Shown: positions 1 to 4,380 of the stretch, in pieces
Layout: each line of letters begins with the position of its first letter
Position numbering within the stretch: the first letter of the stretch is position 1
Notes under the pieces: model-generated
Database searches by the model: none
Seen by the model: the letters and a program-made list of their open reading frames with translations, nothing else
Told to the model about the DNA's origin: nothing
NCBI GenBank assembly: GCA_038330365.1
Contig: JBBQNY010000165.1
Location: 1-6,761, forward strand
DNA: 6,761 bases
Reading direction: 5' to 3'
Origin: JBBQNY01 sp038330365
Lineage (GTDB): Bacteria > Pseudomonadota > Gammaproteobacteria > Xanthomonadales > Ahniellaceae
Program-made: the position numbers and the translations under genes

Positions 1-459
1 ATCGACAGTGCCACCGATCGCCATGCCGCCTTCGTGACCCTGCGCGGCCTGCTGCCGCTCGCACTGCGTCGCTACGCCGGCATCGCGCTGGACGTGGCGT
101 TCGATCATGTACTGACGCTGGAGTGGTCGCGCTACAGCGCCTGCAGCCTGCGCGAGCACGTCGATGCGGTGAACGCGGCGCTGCGCGCCGCGTCGCGCGA
201 GCCGTTTGTTCCGGAAGACTTCGCGTATTTCGCGGTGCGCGCAGCGGACGAGGACCTGCTGGCGCGATACGGCGATGTCGCCACCCTCGAGCGCGCCTTC
301 CGCTCCCTGTCGCGCCGCCTGCGTCGCAGCAATCCTCTGGCCGGCGCGTGGACTGAGCTCGCGCCGCTGATGCCGGAACTGCGCGCGGCGCTGCCAGAGC
401 TGTTCGACGACTTGCGCAAGGTGCGCGCACGCCCGCTCGTAGCAGCAGCGGGCACGTAG
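1..459 (+). CDS. acpH: ACP phosphodiesterase (AcpH family), 5' end outside window
   Basis: The reading frame is open from base 1 to the TAG at 457-459 and gives 152 residues, so the gene begins outside the window. The stretch IALDVAFDHVLTLEWSRYS closely matches the ITLDVMWDHFLSRHWSQLS region of E. coli AcpH as I remember it, and the C-terminal AFRSLSRRL...LAGAWTEL...LPELFDDLRK also matches in order and spacing. The first residues (IDSATD) correspond to the RIDVLTD region, so about 45 residues are missing, including the N-terminal part with the metal-binding residues. In the family this cytosolic HD-type enzyme removes the 4'-phosphopantetheine arm from acyl carrier protein. An internal GTG at 34 is not the real start because homology extends upstream of it. 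The gene is convergent with the cytochrome gene that follows. Family assignment is from remembered similarity. Confidence 0.82.
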   Translation: MDSATDRHAAFVTLRGLLPLALRRYAGIALDVAFDHVLTLEWSRYSACSLREHVDAVNAALRAASREPFVPEDFAYFAVRAADEDLLARYGDVATLERAFRSLSRRLRRSNPLAGAWTELAPLMPELRAALPELFDDLRKVRARPLVAAAGT

Positions 460-640
460 TCCAAACCTCAGGACAGAGTCGGCCGTCGCCCGATTTTCGA
501 GAGGGTGTCTGGTAGCCGTATCGGACGCCCGATCGAAACACCGCAGTCAATGCCCAGCAGGAGAAGTGCGGTCAGCACGCTTCTCGACCGGAGTTCGGCG
601 AGGAGCGGCATCGCGATAGATTCCCTGAGTGCGCAGCACC

Positions 641-659
641 CGCAACCGAGACGGTTGCG
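641..659. terminator. Hairpin between convergent genes, weak terminator candidate
   Basis: CGCAACC at 641-647 pairs perfectly with GGTTGCG at 653-659 around a 5-nt loop (one more G-C pair can close it to 3 nt). It lies between the convergent acpH and cytochrome genes, 15 bases beyond the cytochrome stop. Neither strand has a T-run after the stem, so intrinsic termination is uncertain. The rest of 460-673 shows no gene or other structure. Confidence 0.3.
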
Positions 660-673
660 CGCGGCGCAGCGCC

Positions 674-1189
674 TCAGTTCATGCTGTTGACCATGTACTC
701 AACGGTCGCGGCGACCTGCTCGTCGGTCAGGGCCGGGTTGCCACCCTTGGCCGGCATGATGCCGGCGACGCCGGTGTAACCATCGATCGCATGATTGACC
801 AGCGTATCCATGCCCTGACCCATGCGCGCGGACCAGGCCGCCTTGTTGAGCATGGGGGCACCGCCCGCGCCGGTGGCGTGGCAGGCCTGGCAGAGATTGC
901 CGTAGATGACACTGCCGTCCATGGTGCCGCCGTAGGCGACCTGCGCCGCGGCCGTCGCCTTCGCCGCAGCTTCCGCGGCGATCATCGACGCGCGCCCCGT
1001 TTCGCCGGCGTAGACCGCGCCGACCGGAGTGATCCGCTCCTGCAATGCGCGCTCTGCAGCGTAGCTTTCTTCGAGCGGGCGGCCCGTGTGGATGGCGTAT
1101 GCAACACCGCCGAGGAGCAGCGTTACCGCCATCAGAAAGCCGATCACCATGGCGAAGTGCTTGAGGAATACCGAATCGGTGGATTTCAC
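674..1189 (-). CDS. Membrane-anchored cytochrome c5 family protein
   Basis: This 171-residue protein is a class I c-type cytochrome. Residues 12-33 (FAMVIGFLMAVTLLLGG...) form one hydrophobic segment with a basic side before it (K2, K10), so it is probably an uncleaved N-terminal anchor with the heme domain in the periplasm. Residues 67-85 are an alanine-rich linker. The heme-binding motif is CQACH at 100-104, and M145 in GIMPAKGG is the likely axial methionine. GAPMLNKAAWSARMGQGMDTL and the C-terminal LTDEQVAATVEYMV are typical of the cytochrome c5 / CycB-like family, which carries electrons in respiration. The start is GTG at 1189; the frame is closed by a stop at 1205-1207 and no ATG lies between. 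A weak GGGAA precedes the start. The exact electron partner cannot be read from the sequence. Confidence 0.88.
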   Translation of the reverse strand: MKSTDSVFLKHFAMVIGFLMAVTLLLGGVAYAIHTGRPLEESYAAERALQERITPVGAVYAGETGRASMIAAEAAAKATAAAQVAYGGTMDGSVIYGNLCQACHATGAGGAPMLNKAAWSARMGQGMDTLVNHAIDGYTGVAGIMPAKGGNPALTDEQVAATVEYMVNSMN

Positions 1190-1268
1190 GGAGTGCGGTT
1201 CCCGTCAGGAAGGATGACTGCTGTGCCGACGCGCGCACGATGGCGGCACGGCGAGGCGAAGGCGTCGA

Positions 1269-1274
1269 ATTATA
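1269..1274 (-). promoter_or_regulatory. Candidate -10 box for the cytochrome gene
   Basis: The minus strand reads a perfect TATAAT here, about 80 bases upstream of the cytochrome start, in the only AT-rich spot of this intergenic region. No good -35 hexamer is seen at 16-18 bases upstream, so the promoter is a candidate only. Confidence 0.4.
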
Positions 1275-1331
1275 GCGACGCTGTGACATTCGGCGATACC
1301 ATGCGCCCCCGCAGCGCCCGCCGGGGCCCAC

Positions 1332-1368
1332 AGCGGCACGCAATACGCGGCGCCCGTAGCTCAGCTGG
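1332..1368 (+). repeat. Direct repeat copy 1 (tRNA 5' flank plus tRNA 5' part)
   Basis: These 37 bases match 1471-1507 with two mismatches (1344 and 1349). The repeat covers 18 bases of 5' flank and the first 19 bases of the tRNA (acceptor strand through the D-loop GG). It shows that the tRNA locus was duplicated together with its upstream flank. Confidence 0.85.
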
Positions 1369-1386
1369 TCGAATCGGGTGCGTCCA
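1350..1386 (+). pseudogene. Miniature tRNA-Arg pseudogene with internal deletion
   Basis: The first 19 bases equal the 5' end of the intact tRNA-Arg(CCG) at 1489. They are followed directly by TCGAATC, which is the T-loop sequence, and then GGGTGCGTCCA, which resembles the tRNA 3' end GGGCGCGCCA with one substitution and one inserted base. The D-stem 3' strand, anticodon arm and most of the T arm are therefore deleted. The 7-bp acceptor stem is still formed: GCGCCCG (1350-1356) pairs with CGGGTGC (1375-1381), with one G-T wobble. It cannot decode a codon. It could be inert, or a transcribed tRNA-like stem. The match is read directly from the sequence; the deletion history is inferred. Confidence 0.65.
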
Positions 1387-1417
1387 GCCGATGACTTGAA
1401 TGGCATCGGCTGCGCCC
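1376..1417. other. Strong hairpin between the tRNA pseudogene and tRNA-Arg
   Basis: CAGCCGATG (1385-1393) and CATCGGCTG (1404-1412) are perfect 9-bp inverted arms with a 10-nt loop. An alternative outer pairing GGGTGC (1376-1381) with GCGCCC (1412-1417) competes for the same bases and overlaps the 3' acceptor strand of the tRNA pseudogene. No T-run follows, so this is not a standard intrinsic terminator. It may be a processing structure or a scar. The remaining bases up to 1470 show nothing else. Confidence 0.45.
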
Positions 1418-1470
1418 GGCGAGGGGGAGGCAGGAAGCCGACCGGACGTAACCACCAGGGATGGGTCGCA

Positions 1471-1507
1471 AGCGGCACGCAACACGCAGCGCCCGTAGCT
1501 CAGCTGG
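1471..1507 (+). repeat. Direct repeat copy 2 (tRNA 5' flank plus tRNA 5' part)
   Basis: Partner of the repeat at 1332-1368, 139 bases downstream, 35 of 37 positions identical. This copy leads into the intact tRNA-Arg gene. Confidence 0.85.
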
Positions 1508-1565
1508 ATAGAGTAGTGGCTTCCGAAGCCATTGGTCGGGGGTTCGAATCCCTCCGGGCGCGCCA
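1489..1565 (+). tRNA. tRNA-Arg (anticodon CCG)
   Basis: A complete 77-base cloverleaf can be drawn. The acceptor stem is GCGCCCG (1489-1495) with CGGGCGC (1555-1561), followed by discriminator G and an encoded CCA (1563-1565). The D stem is GCTC/GAGT with one G-T. The anticodon stem is GTGGC (1516-1520) with GCCAT (1528-1532), and its loop TTCCGAA puts CCG at 1523-1525. The T stem GGGGG/CCCTC has one G-T and a TTCGAAT loop. It reads CGG (Arg) codons. The gene closely resembles enterobacterial tRNA-Arg(CCG). Its 3' end doubles as an integration site, since the sequence from 1534 onwards recurs at 1956. No clear sigma-70 promoter is visible just upstream. Confidence 0.95.
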
Positions 1566-1718
1566 CCTTTTCCGAAGTAATTTCAACACCTTACGTGAGT
1601 GGCCCTCCGAACGACTCCCTCCAAAATTCGTCCTGGGACAGTTCTGTGACACTTCTGGGACAAAAGTTGCGCGCGCCTTTTCGCGCAATTGGCAAAAATG
1701 AGTAGTAGCCGTTGTGAC
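1534..1718 (+). repeat. Island end repeat, copy A (tRNA 3' end and following flank)
   Basis: Bases 1534-1576 match 1956-1998 at 39 of 43 positions, covering the tRNA T arm, acceptor 3' strand, CCA and eleven bases beyond. The flank after it is more loosely similar: TTCTGTG, ACAAAAGTT, and CAAAAATGAGTA followed by GCCGTTGTGAC occur in the same order in both copies (ending at 1718 and 2129, with an 11-base difference in spacing). This is the expected left end of an element inserted at the tRNA 3' end, with the tRNA restored by the element's own copy. Open frames across this stretch on both strands are tRNA read-through and are not credible genes. Confidence 0.75.
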
Positions 1719-1761
1719 AAACGTTACTGGTCGCCGCGGCAACACGCACGTTCACGGATGA

Positions 1762-1955
1762 ATAGTACGCGAGGGCTCCAGAAGCCGAGCTCCGCAGTTT
1801 GCGGCGGAATTCTTCGATCTGCTTGAGCGGCAGCGCTCGAAATCACACTACAAGGAGTTGGGCCTACCGGGCGGCTTGCTCGACGGCGGCGTGCTCGCGC
1901 GGTTGATCGATGCCATGGGCCGGGAACAGATCACGCTGTTCGGGCTTGATCCAGC
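1762..1955 (+). pseudogene. Orphan coding scrap between the two island ends
   Basis: After a TGA at 1759 the frame is open and reads a protein-like stretch, QFAAEFFDLLERQRSKSHYK at 1795-1854, followed by LGLPGGLLDGGVLARLIDAM and GREQITLFGLDPAV. It then runs into the second tRNA 3' copy at 1956. There is no ATG or GTG start in the usable region and only a TTG at 1858, so at best it is the internal remnant of a gene cut off by the element end. I do not recognise the family. The amphipathic look of the segment is the only reason to call it coding. Confidence 0.3.
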
Positions 1956-2129
1956 GGTCGGGAGTTCGAATCCCTCCGCGCGCGCCACCACTTCCGAACC
2001 GTTTTCAGCATCTTGCTCGGTCAGGCCTTCGAGCGCCCTACCCCGAGAATGGTCTTGTGCCCGTTCTGTGCCCAAAACTTTTCGAACGTTTTCGCCAATT
2101 TCCCAAAAATGAGTAATGGCCGTTGTGAC
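1956..2129 (+). repeat. Island end repeat, copy B (second tRNA 3' end copy)
   Basis: Diverged copy of 1534-1718. In this copy the T stem has an A-C mismatch (1963 against 1973) and an acceptor G has become C at 1979, so it is a non-functional tRNA 3' fragment. The CCA at 1985-1987 is intact. The flank repeats CAAAAATGAGTA and GCCGTTGTGAC, ending at 2129. It marks either the end of a second element or the right end of a first, now mostly deleted, element. Confidence 0.75.
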
Positions 2130-2135
2130 TTTTTG

Positions 2136-2405
2136 CTAGCCGTGACACTCGAACTTTTGCTGGAAGCGGCGGGGTAGGCACGCGGCGCGCAAGTTTGGAT
2201 TGACGTCGGCCACGACGCAAAACGGGTCAATGTCCCGTACGGGTTGTCGCACCAACACGAGGGGTCGCCCTTTGATCAGCAGGCCCAGAATCTCGAGATC
2301 TGTATTGGACAGCCGATCGGACGCCACGACAAAGAGTAGATCGTTCAACGGCGGATGGGACGCGGAGATTGTCGGAATCGATCGCGACAGCGACGCGCTC
2401 TGGGT
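2136..2405 (-). pseudogene. Fragment resembling an IRG-type (immunity-related) GTPase
   Basis: On the minus strand a frame runs from just after a stop at 2406-2408 to the TAG at 2136-2138. It contains NDLLFVVASDRLSNTDLEIL followed by GLLIKGRPLVLVRQPVRDID. This matches in order and spacing the IRG GTPase stretch between G3 and G4, which typically reads like YDFFIIISSERFSANDIQLA and then KEIQRLGKKFYFVRSKVD. The G1 P-loop and G3 are absent upstream, and the G4 lysine-containing SKVD/TKVD is replaced by QPVR. The C-terminal helical part ends early. A TTG at 2348 is the only candidate start. It is best read as a decayed central piece of a GTPase gene, and similarity is from memory only. If it is real, its neighbour order behind the nuclease supports an immunity-type island. 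Confidence 0.42.
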
Positions 2406-2483
2406 CTACTAGGAGGCCGACGAAAGCGTGACTACTGAGCTGTAGTTCCGCGTCAGCGGTACCGCCGCGCTACCTCGTTGGCC

Positions 2484-3065
2484 TCATCGCGCATTCGACG
2501 ACGAAATGCAGTCGATCTCAGAAAGCTCAGTGCTGTCACCCACTGGAAGCACGATTTCAGCCAATGCAATGCCGAAATTTGATGCCAGCGGCTCGTAGGT
2601 GTTCACGAAGTAGTCCCATGTCTCCCTGTTCGGAACACTTTCAAACCAGCGGGCGGGTGCGGCGAGCACCACAGCGCGACCGAAATCGCCCAAGGACTTC
2701 GAAGGTTTTTGTTGCGTCGTCGCAAGCAAGTGCAGGAAATAGCGAACTACTTGCGAGTCCTGCTTTTGGTAGCTCAGCTGCGCAGTACTTTTCACTTCGA
2801 TATAAATTCGATTCTGTTTGTGCTTGGTAGAGTGGATGACGATATCCGGGCACATGCCACCGATGACATCGACCAGCAATTCTTTACACGGGTTCCAATC
2901 AGTGTCGTCCTGAAAGACCTTGAAAGCATGATCTCCCACGAGATCACCGAGATTCCGTGCCCCGGGTGCGGGTCGTCGAAACGTAATACGCGACAAGAGC
3001 GAGCGATCCGATTCGCCCGCTTTGATCCTCGCCACAAGTTCGTTCTCAAGGTCCTTTTCGCTCAT
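2484..3065 (-). CDS. PD-(D/E)XK nuclease-like protein
   Basis: The ATG start at 3065 is preceded by GGGAAA about seven bases upstream; the stop is TGA at 2484. The protein has 193 residues and I do not recognise it at the level of a named family. Its core fits the PD-(D/E)XK fold: an N-terminal acidic helix (KDLENELVARI, 4-14), P73-D74 in MCPDIVIHS, a strand with E90-V91-K92 in IYIEVKST, and Q105-V-V-R-Y109 in a following helix. That last element matches the QxxxY motif seen after the ExK lysine in RecB/Cas4-type nucleases. Asp74, Glu90 and Lys92 would bind metal and catalyse DNA (or RNA) cleavage. No DNA-binding or ATPase domain is attached. It is a cytosolic protein without signal or membrane segments. 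Its position in the island, behind an AAA+ ATPase operon, suggests a defence or mobile-element role, which is inference. It could also be a free-standing restriction-type or repair nuclease. Confidence 0.62.
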   Translation of the reverse strand: MSEKDLENELVARIKAGESDRSLLSRITFRRPAPGARNLGDLVGDHAFKVFQDDTDWNPCKELLVDVIGGMCPDIVIHSTKHKQNRIYIEVKSTAQLSYQKQDSQVVRYFLHLLATTQQKPSKSLGDFGRAVVLAAPARWFESVPNRETWDYFVNTYEPLASNFGIALAEIVLPVGDSTELSEIDCISSSNAR

Positions 3066-3916
3066 GTCGGTTTCCCGTCCGTTGCAATCGATTTGGGCCG
3101 ATGGCCATGACCAAATCTACAGCGTCGGGGAAGATACGGGTCAGACATTTCTGATTGTAGCCCTGCTGGCGGCGCCGATGCGCACTCTGGCGTCGAGCTG
3201 GCTAGCCACTTTTGAGGAGTACATACATTCCGGGAACTCGCAGCGCTGGAGTGAGGGTGCTCAATTTAATCCGAGGCAACGACCAGCGCAGATGATTCCG
3301 ACGTGATCTGTCGCTTGGCTGCCTGATCCTCCTAGCTTACTGGATCCAAATCTCCGGACGCATGCCTCGCAGGGTTTTCCTGCGGGAGCAGATGCGCATA
3401 GTCTGGAGGATTTTGTGAAAGCCTTCACGCCGCGCTTCGCGGCCGGTTCGAGAGACCCGGTCGGTTCCCGTTTTTCCCCTCAAACACTTCGTCCAATCGG
3501 AAACGCTACCAAACAATCTGGGCGCTTCATCCGTGGCGAGGCAGGCGGCATCGATGTCTTGCTGTTTCGCTCTGCAGTGATGGCCGTCTGACTGTGTCGG
3601 TTGCCACCCGGTCAGGAAGGAGATGGCTGCCGCTGGAACAGGCAATGAGTCCAGGAGAAGCACGACAGTGGGCAAGGACGTGCTTCGAAGGTTGATGGAC
3701 GGGTTGCTGCGAGGCGGTCACTGCGCCGCGCAGTCAACTCCAGTCGACGGGGAATCACCAAGGAATGCAATCACTATGGCTAACTTCGCTCTTTGAAGTG
3801 TCCTCTTCTTGAGCTTGTCCGACGTTCGCAACCTCATCCCCGAAAAATCCTGCCGAGCGAGCAGATCCTTTTGGCACCGTTGGCACAATCAAACTGAGTT
3901 TCCCGCCGACATCTTG
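3066..3916. other. 850-base stretch without a convincing gene
   Basis: Several frames stay open for 90-110 codons on both strands (for example minus 3337-3675 from a TTG, and plus about 3313-3591). None has a good ribosome binding site plus ATG, and none gives a recognisable protein. Two hairpins stand out: CGCAGG (3368-3373) with CCTGCG (3379-3384) around GTTTT, and GCCGCG (3429-3434) with CGCGGC (3438-3443) around CTT. A direct repeat TTGGCAC occurs at 3871 and 3880. The stretch looks like decayed or rearranged island DNA. It presumably also holds the promoter for the nuclease gene, but I see no clear -35/-10 pair. Confidence 0.4.
3843..3864 (-). terminator. Weak intrinsic terminator candidate after the small gene
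   Basis: On the minus strand, about 50 bases beyond the stop of the 110-aa gene, CTGC and GCAG pair around a 7-nt loop and are followed by GATTTTT. The stem is only 4 bp, so the call is weak. It is the only stem with a T-run downstream of the ATPase and small-gene pair. Confidence 0.25.
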
Positions 3917-4249
3917 TCAAGTGATCCGGATTTCGGTCGAATACGCAGGCTCGGATCGGGCCAGATCGATGCGCCACATTCCGCGTACGCCGTCTTCTAG
4001 CCAGTATCCCTCTAGCACGTCGTCATCCGGGAACATGTGGAGCGTCGCAGTCCCCGTTCCTTCACTCTGCAGCGCCAGCCGGAAATGGCCCTCTCCGAAG
4101 CTCTTGCCCTTGTACTGAACCAGCCCTTCCTCGTCGTACTCAACCAGGATTTCACCGTCGGCGATCTTGACGGTGCATGCCCAATGCTCTTCCGCCTCAT
4201 CTTTGGAGAAATACAGGGTAGACATTGTGCTCTTGTCGTAGATGGTCAT
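3917..4249 (-). CDS. Small beta-rich protein of unknown function, second gene of ATPase operon
   Basis: I do not recognise this 110-residue protein as a named family. The start is ATG at 4249 because AGGAG lies at good spacing before it. The frame could be extended to a TTG that overlaps the ATPase stop (TTGA at 4384), but those 45 extra residues do not look coding. The protein is acidic and predicted to be mostly beta strands, with alternating hydrophobic segments: WACTVKIADGEILVEYD (23-39), GEGHFRLALQ (52-61), GTATLHMFPDDDVLEGYWLE (66-85), RGMWRIDLA (89-97). The pattern ending in EGYW..DG..GMWRI suggests a small barrel or sandwich with a hydrophobic core. It has no signal peptide or membrane segment. 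It lies 131 bases behind the ATPase gene on the same strand, so co-transcription and a role as partner, substrate adaptor or sensor of the ATPase are plausible, by inference only. Confidence 0.75.
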   Translation of the reverse strand: MTIYDKSTMSTLYFSKDEAEEHWACTVKIADGEILVEYDEEGLVQYKGKSFGEGHFRLALQSEGTGTATLHMFPDDDVLEGYWLEDGVRGMWRIDLARSEPAYSTEIRIT

Positions 4250-4380
4250 GCTTTTCTCCTGTTGATTGGTTTTGAAGGGAACTAGATCGTGAGGCGCCAC
4301 AGCCATCCCGAAGCATTTGCTGGCCAAGAAGGATGCCCCTCCTGGAGCGGAATGTATGTCAAGCAGAATCTCGGGGGGCT

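Noticed and set aside
629..1478. Long frames overlapping the cytochrome gene on both strands (plus 629-1399, minus 699-1478).
   Set aside because: Shadow frames in GC-rich coding DNA; the cytochrome frame alone carries CQACH, an anchor segment and family-typical phrases.
1378..1745. Open frames on both strands across the tRNA (plus 1378-1701, minus 1500-1745).
   Set aside because: They read through the tRNA-Arg gene and its flank; phrases such as RRDSNPRP on the minus strand and GFESLRA on the plus strand are the usual artefacts of translating a tRNA T arm.
1848..2112. Frames on both strands across the second tRNA 3' copy (minus 1848-2075, plus 1858-2112).
   Set aside because: They depend on translating the repeated tRNA fragment, and lack credible starts; only the upstream part of the plus frame is retained as a possible gene scrap.
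2343..2483. Plus-strand reading ending GGWDAEIVGIDRDSDALWVY, with a further protein-like phrase FRVSGT after two in-frame TAG codons.
   Set aside because: It faintly resembles a small hypothetical domain, but it has two stops, no start and partly overlaps the antisense IRG-like fragment; I cannot support a gene or amber readthrough.
3062..3148. A 28-codon minus-strand frame whose TGA overlaps the ATG of the nuclease gene (ATGA).
   Set aside because: The overlap would suit translational coupling, but there is no ribosome binding site before its ATG and the peptide does not look like a conserved protein.
3337..3675. A 112-codon minus-strand frame.
   Set aside because: Only a TTG start without a ribosome binding site, a competing open frame on the opposite strand and no recognisable motif; left as part of the gene-poor gap.
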